The position numbers and the translations under genes are program-made. Below are positions 53,776-62,080 of a stretch of DNA of 64,000 bases, one piece after another. Position 1 is the stretch's first letter. Every line of letters starts with the position of its first letter. Source of the DNA: Sthenelais limicola (taxonomy: Eukaryota; Annelida; Polychaeta; Phyllodocida; Sigalionidae); the NCBI GenBank assembly GCA_942159475.1, contig OW804097.1, positions 8,089,685-8,153,684 of the forward strand. Reading direction: 5' to 3'. The notes beneath the pieces are model-generated. The model did no database searches and was not told where the DNA came from. It saw nothing but the letters and a program-made list of their open reading frames with translations.

Positions 53776-55788
53776 ATGAATGAGTACTTTGAAGGCCTGG
53801 TCGGCGGCGGCCAAGCACCGAGAGCTTTCAACCAGCCAATTAACCCGGGACGACCGGTACATAAGCCCCGATTCCTACTTGATTGCACCAAGCACTTTGC
53901 CCGTGGTGACCTACTCGAGCGAAACGACTATGTTCTGAACGATGAAAACCCCTCTAATCGTGACCTGAAAATGTCTTTGCAGATGGCACACTCTAACATC
54001 GCCGCATGCAAAAATAAGATTGATAATATGATTCAAAACGAGCATGACTCACGTAAAGAAATTCTATATCTCAGAAGCGAGGTAGATAAATTGTCCTTAC
54101 ATAATCATCTACTGGGTGAGAAATGCATCGATCTGGATGTTGACAGGCGTAAAACCAATCTTCTAGTTAGTGGGATTAAACAATACCGTAATGAAAATTT
54201 GGAAGAAATATGCTATGAGATCTTGCGTGTAATTGAGAACAACTTGTACTACGACGAGATCTCCCAAGCCAGGCGTATTGGGGCCAAATCTAGAGGTATT
54301 AAGCAGATCCTCATTAAATTTAAAAGCGTGGAATGTCGCGATTATTTTTTCATCAGAAGGAAACAATTGGGGAATGTTGAGAAGTTTAAATTCGTTTTCC
54401 TTAACCCAGATCTTCCTACAGAGGTCATTGAGCGCAAATCTAACCTCAGAGCTGTGCAAAAACATGCTAGCAAAGTTGGTGGGAAAGATGTCGGCTACAT
54501 TAAAAGAAATTCAGTCAAAATTGGTGGGATCACCTACAAACATGATGAGTTGGAAAACATCGAGCCCGGCTATCGTTTAAGTGACGCCAAAACGAAAAAA
54601 GTTAGGAACAATGTTTACTTCCAATCCCTGCATAGCCCACTAAGCAATTTCCACCCATCGAAAATGAACATCAGAGGAATTGACTTCGACAATGCAGAGC
54701 AAGCCTACCAGTTTGCCAGGGCAAACATTTTAGGGGAGGAGGACAGGGCCTGTAGGATTATGAGATGCATTTCTCCTATGGAGGCTAAGGCGATCGGTGG
54801 AGAATTCCCTTCGAATGATGAGTGGAACGGGATCAAAATCAATGTTATGAGAGCAATTCTCAATGAGAAATTTCTGCAGAATGAGCCCCTTTTGGATTTT
54901 TTAATTTCTACAGGTACTCTTAGCCTTATGGAAGCTACAAACGACATGTTCTGGGCGGCAGGTTGCCGCCTGGACTCTGATCTTATGCTAAACGGACATC
55001 ATAAGGGCGACAACGTACTGGGGGCGATCTTAGAAGAAATTCGTTACCACCACACCAACGACACCCCCCTATTGGAGAGATTTGATTTCCAACTAGAAGG
55101 CAGTGATGGGAAAGCACTTGACCCGTCCCGTAGTAGTTCACCACGACGTGATCAATTTCCCAGGCACCCGAGAGAGGAGCAATTGTTCTACAATTCAAAT
55201 ACTACTCCTGATATGGCTGGACCGCCTCGCATGACTGAACAAACACCTGCTATCAGAACTGGTGAGGAAGACATGGCTGTAGGAGCGGTAGCACAGACCA
55301 ATCAATTACCTGTACGGGAACAACAACCTGAATTACTTCCTCCTTTACAGGGTGAACAGGTGGTCGCTCCTGTCGATCAAGCTCAGGTAAGAATAGCTCG
55401 CATATCCAGGTTTGATACAGTACGGAGGGCAAAACAGCCAGTATTGAAATTGTACCAGGTGGCAGATAGATCTCGCTCCAATTCCTCCAAAAGGAAGAAC
55501 TCTGAAGATTCGGTCACGCCTAAGCCAGTAAGTAAAAAAATCCACCTGAGGCCCTCTCCCAGTTATGCAGATAAAATTAAAAAGAGCTGCGAGAAAGGCA
55601 AATCGTTAAAAGGGCTTGGGGATAGCGCACAAGTTGGAAACCCAAGAAGGCCATTCTCTCTCCCTTATCCCCCTACCACCACGTATTCCAGGTATAATAC
55701 CGGCAAGCTTGAAGATGATCCGTTGGGAACCATTGACCTTAATAACTTTGGGACTCTCAAGAAACAAGATCCAAAATCCCTCATTTAA
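53776..55788 (+). CDS. Retrotransposon ORF1: coiled coil, RRM-like/CTD and NADAR domain
   Basis: 670 residues. About 60-118 is a predicted coiled coil (trimerisation in related ORF1 proteins). About 125-260 has the RRM-like plus C-terminal-domain pattern of L1-type ORF1 nucleic-acid chaperones (NLLVSGI; SQARRIGAKSRG; ILIKFKS; VFLNPDLP; SVKIGGITY). About 279-425 is a NADAR (DUF1768/YbiA-like) domain: PLSNFHPSKMNIRG, NAEQAYQFARA with E308, DEWNGIKINVMRAIL with W350, TGTLSLMEATNDMFWAAGC with D390 and W393, and KGDNVLGAILEEIR. The ~250-residue tail is proline-rich and basic and looks disordered. NADAR enzymes cleave N-glycosidic bonds, including guanine-ADP-ribose; activity here is inferred from conserved motifs. 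Starts at the first ATG after the 5' UTR; ORF2 follows after 53 nt. Confidence 0.92.
   Translation: MNEYFEGLVGGGQAPRAFNQPINPGRPVHKPRFLLDCTKHFARGDLLERNDYVLNDENPSNRDLKMSLQMAHSNIAACKNKIDNMIQNEHDSRKEILYLRSEVDKLSLHNHLLGEKCIDLDVDRRKTNLLVSGIKQYRNENLEEICYEILRVIENNLYYDEISQARRIGAKSRGIKQILIKFKSVECRDYFFIRRKQLGNVEKFKFVFLNPDLPTEVIERKSNLRAVQKHASKVGGKDVGYIKRNSVKIGGITYKHDELENIEPGYRLSDAKTKKVRNNVYFQSLHSPLSNFHPSKMNIRGIDFDNAEQAYQFARANILGEEDRACRIMRCISPMEAKAIGGEFPSNDEWNGIKINVMRAILNEKFLQNEPLLDFLISTGTLSLMEATNDMFWAAGCRLDSDLMLNGHHKGDNVLGAILEEIRYHHTNDTPLLERFDFQLEGSDGKALDPSRSSSPRRDQFPRHPREEQLFYNSNTTPDMAGPPRMTEQTPAIRTGEEDMAVGAVAQTNQLPVREQQPELLPPLQGEQVVAPVDQAQVRIARISRFDTVRRAKQPVLKLYQVADRSRSNSSKRKNSEDSVTPKPVSKKIHLRPSPSYADKIKKSCEKGKSLKGLGDSAQVGNPRRPFSLPYPPTTTYSRYNTGKLEDDPLGTIDLNNFGTLKKQDPKSLI
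54610..55050 (+). other. NADAR domain coding segment within ORF1
   Basis: Residues about 279-425 of ORF1. The family's landmarks appear in the right order and spacing: the F-S..PLSNF start, an E in AEQAYQ, the W of EW...K...M, the EA(T)xDxFW block and G(D)N.LG..L. Length (~147 residues) equals that of stand-alone NADAR proteins, so the domain seems complete. Confidence 0.88.
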
Positions 55789-55841
55789 ATTTGAATTTCT
55801 CAATACTAAGCTATTATCCTTTTTGATTTACAGCAATAATC

Positions 55842-56471
55842 ATGGCTATGCGTCCGCTGACGATAGTCATCTCTGACTCTCGGGGATCCGACCTCATCTG
55901 TTTTATTGAATCACGCTCGGAGATATTATGTTTCCCCTACCCAGGAAGAGGGCTGATTAGTCTCGCTAATATAGCGAAAGACAAGATATTGGAGTTAAGA
56001 CCGGATTCAGTCATCATATTAGGCGGAATCTGTGATTTCTGTACTAAAAACAAGCAAACGAAACATATAGCCCTAGCTCATTGTAATGAAGGAGTGTTGG
56101 TACGTGAAATGGTTGACAAATATAGCCTGGTATTGGAGATACTGCAGGAGGAAAGGAAGAATTGTAATATCTGCATCGGTGGACTGATAGGAGCAGACCT
56201 TAATCGAGCAAATTACGAAGATGGTATTTCTTGTCTACAGATTATGGCCAACAATGCTATTATGACCATAAACGAAGACATTCATGCCTTAAATATCAAC
56301 AGGGGAATTGCCCATCCATTCTTTATTGGGAGGATACACACTACTAGGAAAGGGAGACCAAGGCACTATTTAAACAGATTACCAGACGGGATTCATCTCG
56401 ACATCAAGACAATAAAAATATGGGCTGAACAGATCGAACGCTTCCACCTTAAACCAACTCTGGAGAATTAA
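55842..56471 (+). CDS. Retrotransposon ORF2: SGNH/GDSL-type hydrolase
   Basis: 209 residues. Block I is ISDSRGSD (residues 10-17; S13 the likely nucleophile), a Gly-rich block II PGRGL at 34-38, block III GGICDF at 61-66 where the usual G-x-N-D has Cys in place of Asn, and block V DGIHLD with D182 and H185 as the remaining catalytic pair. SGNH/esterase domains are known in ORF1 of CR1 and L2-clade elements; here it is a separate ORF. No signal peptide. The substrate is unknown; membrane or lipid ester interaction during RNP trafficking has been suggested for the family. It begins 53 nt after ORF1 stops, in another frame, and could be translated by reinitiation. Confidence 0.85.
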   Translation: MAMRPLTIVISDSRGSDLICFIESRSEILCFPYPGRGLISLANIAKDKILELRPDSVIILGGICDFCTKNKQTKHIALAHCNEGVLVREMVDKYSLVLEILQEERKNCNICIGGLIGADLNRANYEDGISCLQIMANNAIMTINEDIHALNINRGIAHPFFIGRIHTTRKGRPRHYLNRLPDGIHLDIKTIKIWAEQIERFHLKPTLEN

Positions 56472-56486
56472 AATTGCTATACCTAT

Positions 56487-56522
56487 GTGGGGACTGTGCA
56501 GAACATCTGCCGCATCTCTCAC
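56487..56522 (+). repeat. Inter-ORF hairpin 1
   Basis: GCAG-AACAT-CTGC core; flanking UGU pairs with GCA, and GUGGGGA with UCUCUCAC (one bulge, two GU pairs). Confidence 0.7.
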
Positions 56523-56612
56523 CCGATACGAATATTCGCGTTTACTAAGTCGATGCGATCGCGTAATATCATTAATTAAATTATGGAGTCTATTTAATAA
56601 TGCTTTTGGATA

Positions 56613-56641
56613 GGATCTGTGCAGAACAACTGCCATAATCC
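56613..56641 (+). repeat. Inter-ORF hairpin 2
   Basis: GGAT-C-TGT-GCAG-AACAA-CTGC-C-ATA-ATCC. Lies in a ~52-bp block (TAATGCTTTTGGATAGGATC...) duplicated at hairpin 3. Confidence 0.8.
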
Positions 56642-56705
56642 AACCAAACTTGATATAAGATTAGTATAAGTATATGCATTTCTATATAAATAATGCTTCT
56701 GGATA

Positions 56706-56734
56706 GGATCTGTGCAGAACAACTGCCATAATCC
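56706..56734 (+). repeat. Inter-ORF hairpin 3
   Basis: Identical to hairpin 2 across the stem-loop, with the duplicated context TAATGCTTCTGGATAGGATC. Offset 93 nt. Confidence 0.8.
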
Positions 56735-56892
56735 AACCTGAGCGTTATGGGTCTATCTTCCTCTCTCTCTCTTTTCTTTTTCCCCTCATGCCTTTCTCTC
56801 CTCTTGCACTTGCATTGTTTGTCGGATGACTATTATTACATACCATCGTACTTTAAGTAGAGGCAATGCGGTATAGAATTCAATGCGATTAC

Positions 56893-56921
56893 GGATCTGT
56901 GCAGAATATCTGCCATAATCC
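56893..56921 (+). repeat. Inter-ORF hairpin 4
   Basis: Same stems as hairpins 2 and 3 but loop AATAT; the surrounding sequence is unrelated. Confidence 0.8.
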
Positions 56922-57010
56922 CACATCCTATTTAGTACATTCATTGTGGAAATTATGCCTCCTTAACTGGTATACTATAGATTTTGATTTATTCATAATT
57001 GAAATTAAGT

Positions 57011-57043
57011 CCTTATCTGTGCAGAACACCTGCCATAATGAGG
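57011..57043 (+). repeat. Inter-ORF hairpin 5
   Basis: Core GCAG-AACAC-CTGC with UGU/AUA; the basal stem is CCTTAT paired to ATGAGG instead of GGAT/ATCC, so both sides changed together. Confidence 0.78.
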
Positions 57044-57179
57044 CGCTTGATTAACAATTTTGGCGATATATTGCTAGTATGAATTTCCTGTTACTAACCT
57101 ATTGTGGATAACCCATTGTGGAATGCATATGACCTCCTCTCTCCCTCAAGCATTATCCCACCCTAAGCAGCACTGAGTA

Positions 57180-60029
57180 ATGAATGTCCCGGCCCTGAAT
57201 AGTTGGAAGGAGCTGAACAAGATAAAAGGACTTAAAATATTGCATTTAAATACTAGATCCCTACTTCCAAAAATTGATAATATAAGGCAAGATATTCTAA
57301 CGGAAGAACCAGAAATCTTGGGAATTTCAGAAACATGGCTCAAAAGTTCTATTCCTTCAGACCTCATAGAAGCATACAATTATACCTTAATAAGACAAGA
57401 CAGACTAACCGCAACGTCTGGTGGCGGGCTCTGTCTTTATGTCAGGAAAGACTATAATGTAAGTCAGTTAAGCTCAGCTGTACTGATGAATAATGACAAT
57501 ATTGAGGCGCAGGCAATTAGTGTATATAAAGAGAATATAAGGACCAAACTTGTCATCAACCTGTATAGAAAACCAAGTGGAAACTTAGATAGCTTTATTA
57601 ACTCACTAGGTGACCTTATCGCTAGCGCAAAGGAAGAAATTAAGACTAAAAATTATGATATCATTATTTGCGGCGACTTCAATATTGACATATCAAACAA
57701 TACTGACTGCAAAACAAAGCTGCTAAAAAAGTTTAGTAAAGAACAAGATTTAAACATACTTATGAATGGAATTACTAGATTCGGGCTACAAAAAAACACT
57801 ATAATCGATCTTTTCTTGGTGCAAATCAAAAAAGAAGTTTCCTGTGGCACCATTAATTACAACATCTCTGACCATCAAGGTATCTACCTAAATATCAAAA
57901 GTCAGAAAGTAAGACATGAGAAAAAAGAGTTCTTTGGTAGAGACTATAGGAACTACTCCAGGGATATTCTACATATTGAATTGAATAACGAACAATGGAC
58001 TGAATATTATGATGCTAATAATGTGGATGAGCAATGGGATATTCTATTTAACAAATTAATCAGAATTAGTGACAAAATAGCGCCCCTAAAGAGATTTAAT
58101 CTACGTAAAGATAGGCCAGAATGGTATACAGATGAGCTAGTTGGACTAGGAGTTGCCAGAGACAAAGCATTCAAGAAACTCCACAGAAACAAAACTATTG
58201 AGAATAGGGATTTAGCTAGGGTAGCCAGAAACAATTTTAATGACCTACTAAAAAGAAGCAAACGAGAGTACTTTGTCAGACTTTTAGAAGAGAACAAACA
58301 TGACAGCAAGAAATTCTGGCGTATCATAACCGAAATACAAAACAAGCAGAACAATACTATCACACATTTAAAGGATGAGGATGGAACTACCCTGACTGGG
58401 GCAGACTTGGCTGAACACGTCAACAAATATTTCTGTGACATTGGGCTAAATATACAAAAATCCATTCCAAACAAACCCCCTATAATAGACAGAGAAATAG
58501 TTAGAGTCCCTATGGAATTCTCCATGCCTACCGCTAACGTGCTGGCTGAAAGAATTTCCCAGATTAACATAAGAAAATCCTCCGGTTGTGAAAAAATCAG
58601 TGCAAAAATATATAAGGATGCAGCCTCGGATCTGATCCCACAACTGCTCACACTTTTCTATAAGTCGATCGAGACTGGTATTTTTCCAACAAAGTGGAAG
58701 ATGAGTATAGTCAAAGTAATACCGAAGATAAAACACCCGAGAACGGCAAATGATACAAGGCCAATAAGCCTGATGCACATGTTTGGAAAAATGCTTGAAA
58801 AAATAGTAGTGGATAATTTATACCAATATCTCGAAAACAATAGTCTATTGACGCAAGACCAATATGGCTTTAGAGCAGGAATGTCTACTAGTGATGCCCT
58901 ATTTAAGCTAATTTATGATATCGATAGAACAATTAACTCTAATAATTATTTAACCGCCACCTTTATAGACTTCAGTAAAGCCTTTAACAGTGTTCAACAT
59001 GGTATTCTATTGGAAAAACTGAACAATATGGGCGTCACTGATAAATATAGTTCATGGATCAGCTCTTACCTTGGTATGCGGTCACAATATGTAAAAATAG
59101 ATAACTTTAAGTCAAGACCCTGCCCTGTACCATGTGGTGTCCCCCAGGGATCTGTCTTAGGCCCACTATTATACTTAACATATGCAAATGATTTTAAAAA
59201 CCTCCAAATTAATAGTCACATTATCCAATATGCTGACGACACCATTTTGTACCAGTCTGGACCCAACATGAACCAACTTGCTATTAATATGGGGAACGAC
59301 CTGGTTAAGTTCAAGGACTGGTCTATCCGCAATAAGATACTCATGAATATGAATAAAACAAAATGTATGATATTCAGTAAAAAGAAAATTCCTAACCCCC
59401 CTCCAATACAAATCGAAGGTGTAGACATTGAATATGTTGGCAGCTATGACTACCTAGGTATTACTCTAGACAGTAGGATGACCATGAATTTACAGTATGA
59501 CAAAATGATCCGAAACTTAAATAATAGAATCTATCAGCTAGGCATTATGAGGCAATACTTGACCACAAGTGCAGCAATCTGCCTTGTGAAATCCCTAATC
59601 TTATCCATCCTCGATTACTCTTTGCTCTTTTTAACTCCAATTGGTATTGGCAAAACTAATAAAATCCAACGTCTACAGAACAAGGCTCTGAGAATAGCCC
59701 TAAAATGCCCTATTGAAACCCCGACTATTGAATTACATACAACCGGTAAAGTAATGAACATTAACAATAGAAAAAAATTTTTGCAAATAAATCTAGCGAA
59801 GAAGCTCACACAATGTGAGAGATTTATCAACCAGCCAGCTCGCCATACTAGACGTGGGGATGCTATAACCCTGGCCCAATTCCAGCCTAAGAAAGAAAAA
59901 AACAGACAATCCATTAGCTACCAATTATGCCAAACCTGGAATGACACGGCCCCGAATATCAGGAATATGGAACCCCTTGCAATTAAGACGTTTCTGAAAA
60001 AAGAATACATCCCGAGAGAGCCCGATTAG
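57180..60029 (+). CDS. Retrotransposon ORF3: APE-type endonuclease and reverse transcriptase
   Basis: 949 residues. The N-terminal ~240 residues are an APE/EEP endonuclease: HLNTRSL (N24), SETWL (E51), GDFNID at 165-170 and SDHQ at 230-233. The RT domain follows, with FIDFSKAFNSVQHG, GVPQGSVLGPLL and the catalytic YADD at 684-687, then a thumb and a C-terminal region ending WNDTAPNIRN...FLKKEY. No RNase H domain and no gag-like zinc knuckles. The enzyme nicks target DNA and primes reverse transcription from the nick. Start is ATG 57,180; an in-frame TGA two codons upstream excludes a longer N-terminus. All motifs look intact. The clade needs a tree: L2/CR1/Crack/Daphne are candidates. Confidence 0.95.
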   Translation: MNVPALNSWKELNKIKGLKILHLNTRSLLPKIDNIRQDILTEEPEILGISETWLKSSIPSDLIEAYNYTLIRQDRLTATSGGGLCLYVRKDYNVSQLSSAVLMNNDNIEAQAISVYKENIRTKLVINLYRKPSGNLDSFINSLGDLIASAKEEIKTKNYDIIICGDFNIDISNNTDCKTKLLKKFSKEQDLNILMNGITRFGLQKNTIIDLFLVQIKKEVSCGTINYNISDHQGIYLNIKSQKVRHEKKEFFGRDYRNYSRDILHIELNNEQWTEYYDANNVDEQWDILFNKLIRISDKIAPLKRFNLRKDRPEWYTDELVGLGVARDKAFKKLHRNKTIENRDLARVARNNFNDLLKRSKREYFVRLLEENKHDSKKFWRIITEIQNKQNNTITHLKDEDGTTLTGADLAEHVNKYFCDIGLNIQKSIPNKPPIIDREIVRVPMEFSMPTANVLAERISQINIRKSSGCEKISAKIYKDAASDLIPQLLTLFYKSIETGIFPTKWKMSIVKVIPKIKHPRTANDTRPISLMHMFGKMLEKIVVDNLYQYLENNSLLTQDQYGFRAGMSTSDALFKLIYDIDRTINSNNYLTATFIDFSKAFNSVQHGILLEKLNNMGVTDKYSSWISSYLGMRSQYVKIDNFKSRPCPVPCGVPQGSVLGPLLYLTYANDFKNLQINSHIIQYADDTILYQSGPNMNQLAINMGNDLVKFKDWSIRNKILMNMNKTKCMIFSKKKIPNPPPIQIEGVDIEYVGSYDYLGITLDSRMTMNLQYDKMIRNLNNRIYQLGIMRQYLTTSAAICLVKSLILSILDYSLLFLTPIGIGKTNKIQRLQNKALRIALKCPIETPTIELHTTGKVMNINNRKKFLQINLAKKLTQCERFINQPARHTRRGDAITLAQFQPKKEKNRQSISYQLCQTWNDTAPNIRNMEPLAIKTFLKKEYIPREPD

Positions 60030-60320
60030 TAAGCCAGTAAGCCATTAACCGCTCTTACTCCCATAAAACACGGAACCCACGATTCCTACCCAAATATGCC
60101 CCTTTCTAATATGACATTCTATCCATAGCTCACCTGGTCTTCCCCCTCGACCGACCACACTAATGTAATTACTAACAACGAACTGCTAATTTTCTATATA
60201 TCTTTGGATTTTGAATATGGTATCATTGTAACTGTTAAATAGGCAGGCAGTGGGAACATCGTCACTGCGACGACGCTGATGTCTATCCTGCAATAAATTC
60301 TGTTCCAAAAAAAAAAAATA
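60030..60320 (+). terminator. Retrotransposon 3' UTR, AATAAA and poly-A tail
   Basis: About 280 nt ending in CTGCAATAAATTCTGTTCC and twelve A. It contains CGACGACGCTGAT at 60,268-60,280, the exact complement of ATCAGCGTCGTCG in the 5' UTR (53,565-53,577). A local CATCGTC...GACGA...GATG hairpin is also possible. Confidence 0.8.
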
Positions 60321-60441
60321 TAAGTATGATTAGTGAGACTTTTGTTCTATTAGAAAGTGTAAATGTAATGCAGTAACCTGTGACACCACCTAGTGAAAGC
60401 CAAGTTCTACGGTAGTGCCACCTGGTGAGAACAAAAGGCAT

Positions 60442-60881
60442 AAACCATTCATGTGAGATCACATATGTAAGATCACAATCATCTCACCCAGACCTCATAG
60501 TTCTGATCTCACATCTATGAGAAGTTTCTGAGCTCACTGAGATATCACAGCTGTTAGCTAAATGTGAGCTAGAACTTGTGAGCTCACACTGAGATCACAC
60601 TGAAACCATTCATGTGAGATCGCATATGCAAGATCACAAACATCTCACCTAGACCTCATAGTTCTGATCTCACATCTATGAGAAGTTTCTGAGCTCACTG
60701 AGATATCACAGCTGTTAGCTAAATGTGAGCTAGAACTTGTGAACTCACACTGAGATCACACTGAAACCATTCATGTGAGATCACATATACAAGATCACAA
60801 AAAGCTCACCCAGACCTCAACGTTCTGATATCACATGTGTGAGACGTTTTTGAGCTCATAGCGAGATCTACATGAGCTCAC
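60442..60881 (+). repeat. 161-bp subterminal tandem repeat, ~2.7 units (right)
   Basis: AAACCATTCATGTGAGATC starts at 60,442, 60,603 and 60,764. Each unit has GATCTCACATCTATGAGAAG and GAGATATCACAGCTGTTAGC. It is the right subterminal array of the 52,871-60,895 element. Confidence 0.88.
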
Positions 60882-61070
60882 TTCCTAGCTGGGATACATG
60901 TGCCATAGGCCTGTATGCAGGCCAACCGCTTACATCAACAAAAATACAAAACAATATTTACTGCTCAAAACAGCAAAAGCATGGCTTTCCTCTGGTTCAT
61001 TTTGCTTCGAAATCATTTCTTAATTGTTGTTAATGATAGTAACAGCCCAACAAAAGGGGACTAAAGCCAT

Positions 61071-61189
61071 TAGATCCTGAGTTTATGGTCCTTCGTTTTC
61101 TCTAAGCCTGCCGGAAACAAGCTGAGGGAAAGCCGAGGCTTGTTCCTGGCAGGCTTAGAGAAAACGAAGGACCATAAACTCAGGATCTA
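61071..61189. mobile_element. Palindromic MITE, 52-bp arms
   Basis: Arms 61,071-61,122 and 61,138-61,189 (outer TAGATCCTGAGTTTATGGTC) pair in 50 of 52 positions around a 15-nt loop. Ends TAGATCC/GGATCTA. Confidence 0.9.
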
Positions 61190-61710
61190 ACTGCCTAACA
61201 GCTGTGGAGTCCCACCCATGTACGAAATCAGTGCCAGCTGTCGATATCTCGAGCCAAACAGAATATTCCGAAAGTTACCTATAGACGAGGCCCTCAGTCT
61301 AATTAACCTAATATTGGCTATAATTGGCTACAATTACATTTAGTTATAATCATACCTTGGCCATAATTATATTAGTAATTATCATACCTTAGTCATAATT
61401 ATAGTTGAGCATTTATCCTATACCACTTACTTCACTGTAACACATTTTAATCTCATTTTTTCACAGCCTAATCAGTAATATTATATATTCAAGGGAAGGG
61501 ATCCTGAGCTCTGATAAGACTGGATGCATCAGCTTCCCTACCTTACTGTATTCCAAGTACATGTATATTCAATTAAATTGATTTTACCAAACATTGTGTG
61601 AGGTTGTGCTTTCTTGAGTAGCCTAACTTTACTGGAATTTACCTATTTCTTCCCCACCATTGACACCGCAAAACACACTATCAACACAAGTCACAAAATT
61701 AATTTAAAGT

Positions 61711-61889
61711 GTTTCAGACGAAAATAAAGTTTAAAATACAGTTCAACCTAACCAAACAGATTGCTAGAATCAATGCTATGCCGAATATACTCGAATTTAC
61801 CTAGTATTGGCTAAATTGTAGCCTAATTTAGCAGAATTTACTAAATATGTATAGCTGCCAATTGTACATTTTCTGGAAATCCGATCCAT
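61711..61889 (-). mobile_element. MITE-B truncated copy
   Basis: GTTTCAGACGAAAATAAAG, AAACAGATTGCTAGAATCAA and the end CAATTGTACATTTTCTGG then AAATCCGATCCA. The left terminus is missing. Confidence 0.75.
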
Positions 61890-61977
61890 ATATAATATGA
61901 GATATTACTACCAGCGGAAAGAGCATTGAAAACCACTTCAGAAAATGGCCTTTGATGTATCTTTACCCCCTAGAAAA

Positions 61978-62080
61978 ATTGATTCTAGCAATCTATTTTG
62001 AACTTTATTTTCGTCTGAAATTTGGGTTGTGTGAGAGAATTGGTGAAGATGAATTCTATATTTTCTGAGATTCTGACCCA
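61978..62080 (+). mobile_element. MITE-B right-half fragment
   Basis: GATTCTAGCAATCTATTTTG to TTTTCTGAGATTCTGACCCA. About 90 bp from the previous fragment and in the other orientation. Confidence 0.7.

Larger units (their letters stand above)
56472..57179 (+). promoter_or_regulatory. ORF2-ORF3 intergenic region with five covarying hairpins
   Basis: 708 nt with no long ORF. It contains five copies of a hairpin with a GCAG-loop-CTGC core. The first lies 15 nt after the ORF2 stop and the last 136 nt before the ORF3 ATG. A CT-rich tract (CTTCCTCTCTCTCTCTTTTC) lies at 56,758-56,777. Such spacing suggests a role in ORF3 translation (internal entry or reinitiation) or in RNP assembly; this is inference. 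Confidence 0.6.
53560..60320 (+). mobile_element. Intact non-LTR retrotransposon with NADAR-containing ORF1
   Basis: About 6.76 kb from a GGTCGTATCAGCGTCGTCG start (5' limit approximate) to an A12 tail at 60,309-60,320. Order: 5' UTR (~215 nt), ORF1 670 aa, ORF2 209 aa, a 708-nt gap with five hairpins, ORF3 949 aa, 3' UTR with AATAAA (60,293-60,298). All frames are open, suggesting recent insertion. ORF1 of the coiled coil-RRM-CTD type, a separate SGNH hydrolase and an APE-EN/RT without RNase H point to the CR1/L2/Crack/Daphne group; the poly-A end is unlike classical CR1. No clear target duplication (TATAAAGTAT upstream versus TATAAGTAT downstream is only suggestive). Confidence 0.9.
52871..60895. 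mobile_element. TIR DNA element with subterminal tandem arrays, hosting nested insertions
   Basis: ATCCCAGCTAGGAA at 52,871-52,884 and TTCCTAGCTGGGAT at 60,882-60,895 are exact 14-bp inverted repeats. Inside both ends lie tandem arrays rich in GAGCTCAC and GAGATCAC words. Without the retrotransposon and the 53,381 hairpin the element would be about 1.2 kb with no transposase, so it is non-autonomous. No convincing target duplication at the outer flanks. Superfamily unknown. Confidence 0.65.

Noticed and set aside
53776..60029. Bacterial contamination or phage origin for the NADAR ORF
   Set aside because: It lies between a coiled coil-RRM ORF1 body and EN-RT ORFs typical of animal non-LTR elements, ends in poly-A, and is nested in repeats found only in this kind of genome.
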